Origin: an uncultured Thermoguttaceae bacterium
GTDB taxonomy: Bacteria > Planctomycetota > Planctomycetia > Pirellulales > Thermoguttaceae
Direction of reading: 5' to 3'
DNA: 64,000 nt
Assembly: GCA_938042245.1 (NCBI GenBank)
Contig: CALIRO010000005.1
Coordinates: 24,431 to 88,430 of the forward strand
The notes beneath the pieces are model-generated. The model saw only the letters and a program-made list of their open reading frames with translations, was not told the origin of the DNA and did not search any database. This document shows, piece by piece, positions 39,267 to 48,941 of this stretch (positions are counted from its first letter, which is position 1; each line of letters opens with the position of its first letter). The translations under genes were made by a program, and so were the position numbers.

Positions 39267-40814
39267 CTAGGGACTTCGGAGTCGATAAAACGCAGCGGCT
39301 TGATCCCGGCCCAGACACTGCCAGGAAGCATGCTTTGCTAAATACCGATCCCACAAACTCCCCCGCTGCACCAACGCCCATCGGAACCCATATTGTTGTT
39401 GCCATTGATCCAGTTGCGATGGCCTTTGACACCGCGCCTCTTCATAGGCCGCCAAAAACTCCTCCCCATACAAGGCGCAGCGGTCGTCGATGAACACACG
39501 CCAACGTGGTGTAAAATAAATCAGCCAACCACCAAAATCCAAATCGTTAAAAATGCTGCTTCCCTCCGGGCAGCAGTTGCTAGTGGTTTGAAGTAGCGGT
39601 AAAAGGCCCACCGGCCATCGCTCGGACGAAAACTCCACCCATCCGGTTCCCACCAACGGCACTGGCCAACCGGCCCATTGCAGCCCCAAGGCCACCCCCA
39701 CGATCAGCCCAGCAATTGTATATTTTCGCCAGGGCCGCCCATGGGAAAAAGAGGGGCCTGATTCCGAGGCTCCCTCCAATCGCAGAAAACCCGTGGGTTT
39801 TGCTTGGGCCAGTTCAGCGATGGTTAAAGCAGCGATCTCGGCAAAAAGCGGTAGATGCCGAACCCGCTGCATGCCGAGCAAAAACCACACCATCGGCATC
39901 AGCCAGCTGGCCTGAAACTGCCCCAGCCGAAACCGCCCCACCAACAATATCAGATAGATGGCCAACAGGCCAATGGCCGACCAACCGGCCGGTTCGTTCG
40001 GATGCCATGGCTGATGCTCCTGAATCCACTGGCCTAAGTTCATCCGTAAGGTAGCATACCACGTTCTGGGTAGGTCCAGACCATACGGATTCACCAGCAC
40101 CAGAGTAAAACAGGCGGCGGCAATGGCCGCTACTTCCAAGCCCTGGGCCGCCGATTGCACCGGCCCTTTCCGGCTCACCAAGCCGAAAAGAATCCACAAA
40201 ACCACACAAAAACCCAGTGTGCCCAGCCCCCCCAGCACCCCGCCGTGCAGGTTGCTCCAAAGCACGCTCATCGGTACAAAAAGCCATAAGTACCGGATCG
40301 GCTTCCGGCCCCCTTCTACGGCCATCAGCCCAGCAAACCAAACCGCTTGCAAAATGAAGGTAACTATCAAAGGACGGATATGGAAATTATGAGCACTGGC
40401 TAAAAAGACAGCAGCCAGAACAGCCCCGGCCCATACCGGATGCAGGCCCGCCCCAACCAATCGCCCCCCCATCCACCCGTATAACCAAGCCAGCCCAGTG
40501 GCTACCACCAGTAACAGCCCTTCCCAACCGGCCAACCGATGCACCAAGGCCATCAGAACCTCAGTCAGCCATTGATCGGCTACCACCGGCTGGCCAGCTT
40601 GGGTAAAACTGAACTGATCTACGGTAGGTATCTGCCCCGTCGTCAGAATCTGGTTGCCCCAGGACAGATGCCAAAACGTTCCCGGATCCTGAAAGAGTCG
40701 ATTCCGGCCCCCCCACATCAATAGCAGCCAAACCACTAAAAAAAATACCGTTTCCGCAGGCAGAATCGCCACGCACTGCTGCCAAACCCGCTGGAAAAAC
40801 CATTTCTGTTCCAT
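39267..40814 (-). CDS. Polytopic membrane protein of the envelope cluster
   Basis: A 515-residue protein with about ten membrane helices. After the first helix comes DPGTFWHLSWGNQILTTGQIPTVDQFSFT, a periplasmic loop with acidic and aromatic residues as in GT-C type membrane glycosyltransferases. The C-terminal soluble part (about 400-515) includes LDFGGWLIYFTPRWRVFIDDRCALYG. This pattern is common in planctomycetes and is usually left as hypothetical. Its position between an OstA-like protein and two glycosyltransferases supports a role in surface polysaccharide assembly, by inference. Confidence 0.78.
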   Translation of the reverse strand: MEQKWFFQRVWQQCVAILPAETVFFLVVWLLLMWGGRNRLFQDPGTFWHLSWGNQILTTGQIPTVDQFSFTQAGQPVVADQWLTEVLMALVHRLAGWEGLLLVVATGLAWLYGWMGGRLVGAGLHPVWAGAVLAAVFLASAHNFHIRPLIVTFILQAVWFAGLMAVEGGRKPIRYLWLFVPMSVLWSNLHGGVLGGLGTLGFCVVLWILFGLVSRKGPVQSAAQGLEVAAIAAACFTLVLVNPYGLDLPRTWYATLRMNLGQWIQEHQPWHPNEPAGWSAIGLLAIYLILLVGRFRLGQFQASWLMPMVWFLLGMQRVRHLPLFAEIAALTIAELAQAKPTGFLRLEGASESGPSFSHGRPWRKYTIAGLIVGVALGLQWAGWPVPLVGTGWVEFSSERWPVGLLPLLQTTSNCCPEGSSIFNDLDFGGWLIYFTPRWRVFIDDRCALYGEEFLAAYEEARCQRPSQLDQWQQQYGFRWALVQRGSLWDRYLAKHASWQCLGRDQAAAFYRLRSP

Positions 40815-40878
40815 GACTGCTGGTTAGGTTGGATCGCTCCACCCTGCCAAGGCGGCCGAGAGAGTGTGGCTGGGTTTC

Positions 40879-43800
40879 CTATCGCTTTTTCTCCGGTTGG
40901 AACAGTTCTAGGAGGCTGGCACTATCGAGTGTCAGATGATTGGTCTGGGGCCAGTAGTAGATTTTTCGGGCCGCCACGCGTTCTCTAGGAGCGCCGATCC
41001 GCTGTTGGCGGAAAAGTTCTGCATCGGTTCGGCCATCCCCCTCCAGCACCACCAGCCCTTTGTGTTCCGTATAACTCAGCCGATGGGCACGGGCCATGTA
41101 ACCGGCCGACTCAATGGCCGTATTGCCCTCAGCCACTAGTTCCAGGAACCTTTCGCCCGAAGGCGGCAGGACCAACTCCGCCACCTGAAGCTGATCACAA
41201 CTTAAAAAGACCACCCGGGGCGGCAAGGCCACCAATTGGCTCCACAAAATCCTCTGTTGCCAGTCTGAGACCGGTCCATAAATGGTTCGGACCCGATCCG
41301 TGAAGGTCAGTTCTCGCCGATGCAGATTTCCCGCCAGGCTCCGCTGGAACTCCACACTGAGAAACACCAGTCCGGTGGGAGAGGCGTCTGGTCGGATCAG
41401 CTCAGGCAGCCGGGTCCTCCCCTCCGTTTGGGCAGATTCGGCAACAGTCCCGGTTTGACCCTCCGCCTTTTTCGGACTTCGCCGAACAGACCGGAACAAC
41501 CCCGGTCCACTGGCTATCAGATCACCGGTAATCAAATCCACCGTTAAATCCGCTACTTCCACCTGATCCCGACTCAGATCACCCTGGGCGTCCCAGGAAC
41601 GGTTTTCCAGCAACACATCGCTTCGACAAATCAGCCGATGCAATTGGGCATTGCCCACCATTTTAGCTGCGCTAAAGACGATCGGCTCCCGCAGTTGGAC
41701 CTCCAAACTGTCCGTTCGCAGTTGCCAGCCGGTGGAACTCGCTAAAACGGACTCCTCCAACCGGACACAGCGCCCGTCAAACTCCATCCGATGCTGCCAA
41801 TGGACATCGATTTGGTCGTTCTGGCCGCTCAGCCGACCCTGCAGGTCTCGGTCCATGGGCAGATTCATCCAGCCGGGACCCTCGATCCAAAGCCGATTGG
41901 TTCCCCGGTGGAGATTGATCTTCGGTCCGTTCAAGGCCAGGCCTCGAGCTTCCACATGAGCCGGTTGCCCCTCCACGGTCAACGCCAAATACGGCCGACT
42001 GGCATCCACCACATGAATCCTCTGGCCGGTAACGACCAGGGGTTTTTCCCCTGGCTGGGCGGTCTGCGTCTGGTGCAAAAAGACATCCCCCTCCACGATC
42101 AGTTCTTTCAGTTCGCTCTGGGGGCCTGCCAGAACCATTAGCGCCCGGAGCAACCGGCAGCGAAGTTCAAACTGCTGGATCGGCGCCTGGGCAGATGCTG
42201 CAAGTGCCTGCGGGGAATCCAGGGCTGTTTGCGGAACCAGTCCGCCTGCCGAACTGTCCGGAGCAGATTCCGGGCGCTTTTCGGACCAGGAAGTCGGCTG
42301 GAGGGCCGGGGACGGAAATAGCGCAGGTGGTGCCTTTGCAAAAGGTTCAGGCAACTTTTGTTGCCCAAAACACCCGGCTGAATAGTTTACCCATCGGACC
42401 GGGAGCAGGAATCGGTTGGGAGACCTTTGTTCCCTCAGCGCCTTCGGATAGCTTGGATACCTGAGCAAACCAACCGCAGAGCGGTCGATCGGTGCTTGGG
42501 ACAGATGGGCGTTCGGATTTTGCGGAGCGGGCGCCTCTGCTCCCACCGCTGGGAGGCGGAGCGGACCGACCATCTCAAACCATATCTCCAGCCGATCCAC
42601 TTTCGCTGTAAGTTGTGGATGCCAAATCTGGACTTCTCCTTCGGCCAGGAGCCGATCCGGTCCTAGCGACAGTGCGCCAACCGATGGGCCTGAGGTGGGT
42701 TGCTCCCGGATCCATAGATGGATTTGCTGGGCGGCTAGCTGGCCGATACCCGGGTGCCGGACTTCCGCCTCGCCCAGGAGGGAAAGAAGCAATTGGCTTT
42801 GATGAGGCCGTAATTGAAGGGCTTGGCTCCAGCGGGCCTGGAGGGTATGTGCCGTGCGAGGATCGGTCTCTGCCCGGAGCCAACCCGCCCCTTCCGCCGC
42901 CCCCTGACCCAGTTGACCTGCTGGGCCGGGAGTATAGTCCAATTTCTGGGCATGGATTTCATGCGGGCCGTGGCAAATCCATGCCTCCTGGCTTGCCTGG
43001 AGAATGGTTCGACCAGTGGACAGATGATATTCCAACCGTTCGGCCACGGCGCGCGTTTGCCGACTGGGCGCTTCGAGAATGACCGGTCGGCCAGTGGCCT
43101 CCAGACGTTGTGGCTCCAATCGAGCCACAGAAGAAGGCTTTTTGGGGGCTTCGGCAGCCGGGGGTTTTGCTGGGGCCACACTAGCAGAGGTAGGCTGGGC
43201 AGCGCTGTTGGGGGTGGGTTTCGGCTGGGGAGAATGGTTGGCTGTCTGGTTGGTTCCGGGAGGCTGTTTGTCGGTGGAGGAAGAAAGCTTTTGCCCGGCA
43301 GGCTGAGCGGAACCCTCTCCAAGGGAAGGACCAGAACCCGAAGCCTGCTTTTTCGAGGAGGGAACCGGCTGCGTTTTAAATGCCACCAGCAGCCGATCAC
43401 ATCGTAATGTATCTATGTATCCCTCCGGGGTCCGGTATCGAACCAGCACCTGATCAGAAAAAGAGGCTTCCCAGTTTTTGGCATCGAAACGGAAAGGTCC
43501 TTGGCAGGTGATCTCGGCCGCTCCCGCGGCGGGGCTTTCTTGGCCCGCATCCGTTTCCGAGGCCGAAGCTCCAGGAGCCGCTGACGTTCTCTCGGCGGTT
43601 ATAGAACGGCTCTGCCCGTTTGGGCCCAAGGAGCAAGCCCCGGAGGGCGTAGCCACCCGGCCTGCTTCGGCGATAGCAGCAGCCTTTTCCGGTTTCGAAG
43701 AGGGACTCGGCTTGTCGGAAGACCTACCCGCTGCCGAAGGCCTGCCTGAGATGGAGCGGGTTGTTTCGGCCGGAACCTCGATATGGACCAATTCCACCCG

Positions 43801-44508
43801 CCGAACTTCCACCGTTTGCAGACCGCCTAAGCTTAGTCCGGCAGAGGCTTGGCTGCCGGGGCTGAGCTGGATCCGCAGGTCTTGGCCCTTCGCAAAATGG
43901 GGGCCCCACCAGCATTCCACTTTCTCCGAGCTGGTAATCTGCTTCTGTTCCAGACGAACCTCTCGGGTGGTGATCCGAAGGTCGTCTTCCGGCCCGGGTA
44001 ATCGACCCTGCGAACGAATCCGTACCGGACCCTGCAACTGCCCCCGGACTAATCGTCCCATTTTGCCTTGGGTGATATCCAAGGGCTGGTCAAACTCTAA
44101 GAGTGCCCCTTCGGGAACCTCCATCACCACAGCCCGTCGATACTGCTCTTGGAGGGGCAGTTCTGGGTCGTCGGGCAAAAAGATCAACGTGCATGGCCGA
44201 AGCTCCACCTTGGTGGGGCTTTGTTTGGTGTAGTCTTTGAACAAAAGTTTGCTCTGTCGGCTTTCAAAGACCTTAGGCTGGTCCAGCTCCCAGGCTCCGG
44301 GTGGGAACAAGTTCTCCAGGAGCTGCCGCTGGTGCTCGGAGTCGGAGAAAAGATCCTCCCATGGCCCCTCGGCCTGCAGGTGGATAGAGGGTTCTATCCA
44401 CGGCACCACCAGCAGCGTATAAAGCCAGTAGGCCGTCAGGACCACGGCAAAACTGGCAAGTACCGGTGTCCAACGTGGCCACCACAGACTTGGAAACGTA
44501 GTTTCCAT
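40879..44508 (-). CDS. Very large OstA/LptC-like periplasmic protein
   Basis: A 1,209-residue protein with an N-terminal membrane anchor (about 13-35) followed by a series of beta-rich segments of the LptA/LptC/OstA-N type. Examples are VRLEQKQITSSEKVECWWG, FRFDAKNWEASFSDQVLVRYR, LLAEGEVQIWHPQLTAKVDRLEIWF, LTVEGQPAHVEARG and LELVAEGNTAIESAGYMARAHRLSY. A low-complexity Pro/Ser/Ala-rich linker lies near 265-310 and 385-455. LptA and LptC pass lipopolysaccharide across the periplasm on a beta-jellyroll bridge; a single chain with many such repeats could form a preassembled bridge. It is directly downstream of kdsD. Family assignment is by repeat pattern, not by full alignment. Confidence 0.72.
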   Translation of the reverse strand: METTFPSLWWPRWTPVLASFAVVLTAYWLYTLLVVPWIEPSIHLQAEGPWEDLFSDSEHQRQLLENLFPPGAWELDQPKVFESRQSKLLFKDYTKQSPTKVELRPCTLIFLPDDPELPLQEQYRRAVVMEVPEGALLEFDQPLDITQGKMGRLVRGQLQGPVRIRSQGRLPGPEDDLRITTREVRLEQKQITSSEKVECWWGPHFAKGQDLRIQLSPGSQASAGLSLGGLQTVEVRRVELVHIEVPAETTRSISGRPSAAGRSSDKPSPSSKPEKAAAIAEAGRVATPSGACSLGPNGQSRSITAERTSAAPGASASETDAGQESPAAGAAEITCQGPFRFDAKNWEASFSDQVLVRYRTPEGYIDTLRCDRLLVAFKTQPVPSSKKQASGSGPSLGEGSAQPAGQKLSSSTDKQPPGTNQTANHSPQPKPTPNSAAQPTSASVAPAKPPAAEAPKKPSSVARLEPQRLEATGRPVILEAPSRQTRAVAERLEYHLSTGRTILQASQEAWICHGPHEIHAQKLDYTPGPAGQLGQGAAEGAGWLRAETDPRTAHTLQARWSQALQLRPHQSQLLLSLLGEAEVRHPGIGQLAAQQIHLWIREQPTSGPSVGALSLGPDRLLAEGEVQIWHPQLTAKVDRLEIWFEMVGPLRLPAVGAEAPAPQNPNAHLSQAPIDRSAVGLLRYPSYPKALREQRSPNRFLLPVRWVNYSAGCFGQQKLPEPFAKAPPALFPSPALQPTSWSEKRPESAPDSSAGGLVPQTALDSPQALAASAQAPIQQFELRCRLLRALMVLAGPQSELKELIVEGDVFLHQTQTAQPGEKPLVVTGQRIHVVDASRPYLALTVEGQPAHVEARGLALNGPKINLHRGTNRLWIEGPGWMNLPMDRDLQGRLSGQNDQIDVHWQHRMEFDGRCVRLEESVLASSTGWQLRTDSLEVQLREPIVFSAAKMVGNAQLHRLICRSDVLLENRSWDAQGDLSRDQVEVADLTVDLITGDLIASGPGLFRSVRRSPKKAEGQTGTVAESAQTEGRTRLPELIRPDASPTGLVFLSVEFQRSLAGNLHRRELTFTDRVRTIYGPVSDWQQRILWSQLVALPPRVVFLSCDQLQVAELVLPPSGERFLELVAEGNTAIESAGYMARAHRLSYTEHKGLVVLEGDGRTDAELFRQQRIGAPRERVAARKIYYWPQTNHLTLDSASLLELFQPEKKR

Positions 44509-44520
44509 CAGAAGGGTTTG

Positions 44521-44555
44521 TGTAGATTATGTAGATTATGTAAATTATGCAGATG
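44521..44555. repeat. 9-bp tandem repeat
   Basis: TGTAGATTA, TGTAGATTA, TGTAAATTA and TGCAGAT run head to tail in the short gap between kdsD and the OstA-like gene. It is non-coding, just 12 bp upstream of the start at 44508, so changes in copy number could alter expression of that gene. Confidence 0.8.
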
Positions 44556-44660
44556 GAAACCCCCGGTTGGGAAAACTCCCCTACCCTGAAAGCACCAGAA
44601 GCCCTTCATCTCCCCGTCTAGGAAGTTCCTTTTTCCTACGGGTTGGGCTTTGGAAAAAGT

Positions 44661-45773
44661 TCATTGGAATGCCTTAGCAATATGGGGAGTTTTGGTAGTT
44701 TGGGGAAGATTGGAAGAATCGGCAAACTTTGCGGGCTTCTCCCCAACCTCCTCCCACCCTCCCCCCATAACATCCTCCGGCCTGATTCCCACAATATCGG
44801 TAATGTCAATCAAACCCACTGGTCGGCTCTCCGTATCTACCACCGGCAACTCACTGATTTTCCATTGGGCCATCAGGCTAACCGCTTCGGCAAGCCGACT
44901 GCCCAGAACAATGGTAATCGGACGGCGGGTCATCACCTCGGCAATCGGCCGGTCGAACAGGGCGTCCTGTTTCCGTTCAAAAAGCCGAGCTAAATCGCTA
45001 TCCGTAAACAGCCCGCTTAGTCGCCCCTGGGAATCGACCAACATAATGGCGCCGGTACGTCGGCCCGGACGGCTCACAGCCACAAACACCTCCCGCACCG
45101 AAAGCCCTTCGGATGCCACCCGGCATTGGTCTAAGGGGCGCATGTGGTCTTCAACCCGGCTGAGTTTTCTCCCCAGGGTACCGGCCGGGTGAAATCGGGC
45201 AAAATCCTCCCGGCCAAAGTTTTTCATCCGGCTGACCACCAAGGCCAACGCATCGCCCAAGGCGAGCATCAGCGTGGTACTGGTACTGGGGGCCAAGCCC
45301 AGGGGGCACGCCTCCCGTACCGGTCCAATGGCTAGGACCACCCGGGCTGATCGGGCCAACGTGCTTTCCCGCCTAGAGGTGATGGCTACCATCGGGATAC
45401 CAAGCTGCCGAAAACTCGGCAAAAGCCGAACGATCTCCTCCGTTTCCCCACTATAGGAAAGCGCCAGCAGAAGGTCCTCCGGCTGCACCCGGCCCAGATC
45501 CCCGTGGACGGCCTCGGCCGGGTGAAGAAAATGGGCGGGCGTACCAGTGGAGGCCAACGTAGCCATGATCTTTTGCCCCACCAGCCCCGCTTTGCCAATA
45601 CCGGTTACAATCACACAACCTCGACAAGCCAGGATCAACTGCACTGCTTCGCAAAACTCCGGGCCCAGCCGACCAGACAGCTCCTCCAAAGCCCGTGCTT
45701 CCTCAGCCAAAATCTCCCGGCCATACCGTAACTGCTCAAATGGAGTTAACGGACTCAGTCGAACCGCTTCCAT
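44661..45773 (-). CDS. kdsD: Arabinose-5-phosphate isomerase (KdsD/KpsF family)
   Basis: A 370-residue SIS-CBS protein that makes arabinose 5-phosphate from ribulose 5-phosphate, the first step to KDO. The SIS domain (about 40-180) has VTGIGKAGLVGQKIMATLASTGTPAHFLHPAEAVHGDLG and LALSYSGETEEI, the phosphosugar-binding serine block. Two CBS domains follow (about 210-275 and 280-345; SGLFTDSDLARLF and PVGLIDITDIVG). About 30 extra residues end the protein. AAGGA lies eight bases before ATG 45773. It heads the run of envelope genes down to 36.7 kb. The motif in SIS matches KdsD rather than GutQ-type regulators only by context. Confidence 0.93.
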   Translation of the reverse strand: MEAVRLSPLTPFEQLRYGREILAEEARALEELSGRLGPEFCEAVQLILACRGCVIVTGIGKAGLVGQKIMATLASTGTPAHFLHPAEAVHGDLGRVQPEDLLLALSYSGETEEIVRLLPSFRQLGIPMVAITSRRESTLARSARVVLAIGPVREACPLGLAPSTSTTLMLALGDALALVVSRMKNFGREDFARFHPAGTLGRKLSRVEDHMRPLDQCRVASEGLSVREVFVAVSRPGRRTGAIMLVDSQGRLSGLFTDSDLARLFERKQDALFDRPIAEVMTRRPITIVLGSRLAEAVSLMAQWKISELPVVDTESRPVGLIDITDIVGIRPEDVMGGGWEEVGEKPAKFADSSNLPQTTKTPHIAKAFQ

Positions 45774-46558
45774 GCAGGTTTCCTTTACGATGCTTCCTTA
45801 AAGGGGGATTATACCCCCTGCCTTACTGAATAGGCTCCTCTTTCGGCGAACTTTGGCGGAGAGTTTCTATCTCCGGCTTTTCCATCCTGAGCGGAACTGT
45901 TCGGTTACGGAAATGCGTTCGGTGAACTGTTCGGATACTTTCTGTGGGCTATTCCCGGCCCTCCATGAAGATTGTGCCCCACCTGCCCACCCAATGGGTT
46001 GTTTGGAGAGCCTGGATTGTACCGCTCTTTTTTCGGGAAGGCAAATGCAAAAAGGCCCATGCAGGAGCAAAACCGTCTCAGCCCCACACGCTTTAGCCTG
46101 GGGATTGGTCAAACCAATCCCAAAGGGGGCAAAAACTACCAGGGCCCGGGCCTCCCGGCCTTCTCAGATCGATCCGCCTACCACAAGGGGCCTCAAAAGG
46201 GGTCAAAACGATCGGCGCAAAGCACAACATCTAGTAGACAGTAAAAGAAAGCACACTATATATTGTGGCATCCTAGAAGGGATCCAGAGCCGTTTTTGCT
46301 CAACCGGCAGTTCCCTCCGAGGAGGAAGCAGGCGGCTTCGAGGCCTCCTTGGAGGCATCCGAAGCCGTTTTTGCTCACCGGCCCAGATGCACGGACCGGA
46401 TCCGGCTTGGAACCTCTTCCATAGCCGATCCATCCCCCGCACCGGGCCCTATTCAGTAGGCCGGCGATTGAACAGGCTTCCTAGGGCCCAGGCCCCCCAC
46501 TCGGTAGGCATTCCCTGCGCCCTTTGTCCGTTCCGCCGCCTCCCATTCCCCAGGCCTC
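45774..46558. other. Intergenic, with a 27-bp direct repeat, no gene
   Basis: A 785-bp gap. Direct copies of a segment containing AGCCGTTTTTGCTCA lie at 46281-46307 and 46355-46381. The 324-codon plus-strand frame from 45853 runs on into the antisense of the esterase gene, is rich in Arg, Pro and Ser, and is not a gene. Confidence 0.5.
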
Positions 46559-48628
46559 CTATTCAGAGCGGCGGCTCCGGCCAGAAGCCATCCGAACATG
46601 CACCGGCAAGGTGTAAGCAATTCGGCCTTGCACTTCGTCCAAGTGTTCCTGCAGGATGCGGCGTACTTCTAAGACCGCCCGGGGATGGCTATGCACGCCG
46701 GAGTGATCCGCCGGTACCACAAGCTCCGATTCCACGTCGTCCATATGGGCGCTTTCATAAGAGACGACGCCGTCGGTCCCCTTGGCCAATTTGCCATATA
46801 AACCCTTGGCCGGCATTAACCCAATAATGGCATGGTATTTGACCCATGGGGCTCGCTGGGCCTGGATCATCGCTTCAAAGACGGGGGAGTCGGGCGAGAG
46901 CGAATCGACGCTGGTTCGGATTTTTAGGACTCGGTCGTCTTTGAACAAATGTTTATTTTCCCGGTAGAACGCCTCCTGGCTCTGCCAAACCAACGTAGGC
47001 AGTTCTATCAATTTCCGCAAAAGCCATTGGGTGGCATCGTTGGAAAACTTACTGCCCCGGTGCGGGGTAGCAATCGTAATGACCCGCCGCACCGACGGAT
47101 TCGGATGGAAAAACAGCACCTTGGCGATTCGCTGTTTGGTTTCTGGATCGGCTTGGACCTCTTCAAACGGGCGATCGCTAATCAGGTGCCAAAAATGGTC
47201 GCCGCTTTCCAGGGTTTGCAGTCGGCTGACCAGACCGCCCATGCTATGGCCGATCAAAACCATTTGGTCCAGGGCGGGCTCTCGGCCTTCCGGGTCCAGG
47301 ATGTGGCGGAGCTCGGCCAAATCGTCCCGCATTTGGGCGGCCGAAATCCAAAACGGCTGTCCCGTAGGATACAGATAGAACCAGAATTGGTAATGGGCCC
47401 GGATATCCGGCTGGCTGCGCAGATCGTTGAACATCTCCATCCAGGTCATCGGGCTTGACCATAGCCCATGGACGAAAATAACGGGGATTTTTCCTGGCTC
47501 ATACGGCTGGACCATCCAAAGGCCTTTATAGGGCTTTCGTTGGCCGGGCATCAGTTTTTGTAAGGCTTCCGGGCGCAGCAGGCCGGTGGTGGCTAGCGTA
47601 CCCAAAGCTGGGTTGGACAGGAAATAGGCCAGAGGCGTGGTCAGATCACTTTCCAGCGGTACCCGGATGCCGGCCACATAAATATCCTGCGTGACCAACG
47701 GATCGTAAAGTTCCAGCAGGGCCCGAAGCTGAGCCACTCCCGGCCGGTTCCCATTCGGGTTGACCGGGTCGATCTGTTGAAACAGCTCTTTTCGGAGGGT
47801 GCGTTCGGGCAACGGTCGGAGGAAAGCGGTGGCGGCAAAACTCAACCCTTCTGGATAATACCGGGCTGCTGGCGGTTCTCCCTCATAACTGCGCCGAACC
47901 ACAATCAAGGGCACCCCTAACCCATAGGTTAAATAGTGGTTTTTCAGCCCCCGCATTTCGTAATCGGAAACAAACTCCACCGGACCGAAATCTTCAGGCC
48001 GCCAATGGCTCCCACGCACCACACAGGTAATTTCGTATTCACCGGCAGCGGTAACGATCCGTCGGCTTTGGCCGGGCCGAACCCCACCTTCTCGGCTTAC
48101 TATCCGGAGAGCGGATTCTAACGCCGTATTGTATAAGTCACAGGCCCCCCGAAACTGTGGATCATACGGATTGCGCAGATAGGTAAAATCGTCATCAAAC
48201 AGATACCGATAGGCGTACAAAACAGTAGCACTATAGAGACTTAATGCCTTGGCAATATCTCGATCTTCGACCCGTTTAGCTCCCAAATAGGCCAGCTCGG
48301 CACATACATAGGCATATTCGGCCGACGGCTGGGCATCCAAAATCCCCTGGGCTTTCTGTAGTAACCTCTGCGGATCGTCCTCCAGATCTCCCAGCAAGTC
48401 ATACACCCGTAAAAATTGCATGGTCCGGGTACTAGGTTGGGGGCCTTTTCGGCTTGTTAGATGGAGCGTGTCGGCCAAGGGATTTTTTGGTACCGGACGC
48501 ATGCTGACCATGCTGGTGGTAGCACATCCGCTCAGATGAGCTACCACCAACACCCCGGCCAGGAAAAAGCAGAGGTTTCGGCCGGAAGCAACCGGTCGGC
48601 CCAATGAGGAGCCTATCCTTGGCAACAT
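46559..48628 (-). CDS. Lipoprotein alpha/beta-hydrolase (esterase-like)
   Basis: A 689-residue exported protein. The N-terminal signal ends in a lipobox LSGC (Cys35), so it is predicted to be a lipoprotein. Residues about 60-380 are a helical region of unknown function. The hydrolase domain begins with PVIFVHGLWSSPMTWMEM (oxyanion region) and has the nucleophile elbow GHSMGG at about residue 462. A likely His is in VPADHSGVHSHP near the C-terminus, and ITIATPHRGS is typical of PGAP1/lipase-class proteins. Substrate is not known; a lipid or ester on the cell surface is plausible. Confidence 0.85.
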   Translation of the reverse strand: MLPRIGSSLGRPVASGRNLCFFLAGVLVVAHLSGCATTSMVSMRPVPKNPLADTLHLTSRKGPQPSTRTMQFLRVYDLLGDLEDDPQRLLQKAQGILDAQPSAEYAYVCAELAYLGAKRVEDRDIAKALSLYSATVLYAYRYLFDDDFTYLRNPYDPQFRGACDLYNTALESALRIVSREGGVRPGQSRRIVTAAGEYEITCVVRGSHWRPEDFGPVEFVSDYEMRGLKNHYLTYGLGVPLIVVRRSYEGEPPAARYYPEGLSFAATAFLRPLPERTLRKELFQQIDPVNPNGNRPGVAQLRALLELYDPLVTQDIYVAGIRVPLESDLTTPLAYFLSNPALGTLATTGLLRPEALQKLMPGQRKPYKGLWMVQPYEPGKIPVIFVHGLWSSPMTWMEMFNDLRSQPDIRAHYQFWFYLYPTGQPFWISAAQMRDDLAELRHILDPEGREPALDQMVLIGHSMGGLVSRLQTLESGDHFWHLISDRPFEEVQADPETKQRIAKVLFFHPNPSVRRVITIATPHRGSKFSNDATQWLLRKLIELPTLVWQSQEAFYRENKHLFKDDRVLKIRTSVDSLSPDSPVFEAMIQAQRAPWVKYHAIIGLMPAKGLYGKLAKGTDGVVSYESAHMDDVESELVVPADHSGVHSHPRAVLEVRRILQEHLDEVQGRIAYTLPVHVRMASGRSRRSE

Positions 48629-48711
48629 CAGAGCCCAGTATCCGCTGAGGAAAAATAGAGAAGATACACAAAATGGATAAATTCAACCCCCACCTTTTAT
48701 GAGGTGAACAG

Positions 48712-48740
48712 AAATTAGAGATGCCCTGGCAACTCGTCAA
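48712..48740 (-). promoter_or_regulatory. Candidate promoter of the lipoprotein hydrolase gene
   Basis: Minus strand TTGACG (48740-48735), exactly 17 bases, TAATTT (48717-48712), about 85 bp upstream of the start at 48628. The same two boxes and spacing are found at 17952-17924 before the rRNA genes. Confidence 0.6.
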
Positions 48741-48941
48741 GAGAGATTTTCCCCATTCTAGATTTTCTAATTTGCCTATTTTTTCTATCTTTTCGATTGC
48801 TAGCAAAACTTTCTAAAAAGGGGACCTCGTTTACTAGGCAGCTTGGTAGTTTTGGGCTTGTGGGTTGGCACCAGAATGGATAGAAAAAGGTCCTCCTGTT
48901 TTAGAGGGACTTATATAGGAGGATGAAACGGAAATACTACT

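Noticed and set aside
45853..46827. 324-codon plus-strand frame
   Set aside because: Continues into the antisense of the lipoprotein esterase gene and is Arg/Pro/Ser-rich; no start signal.
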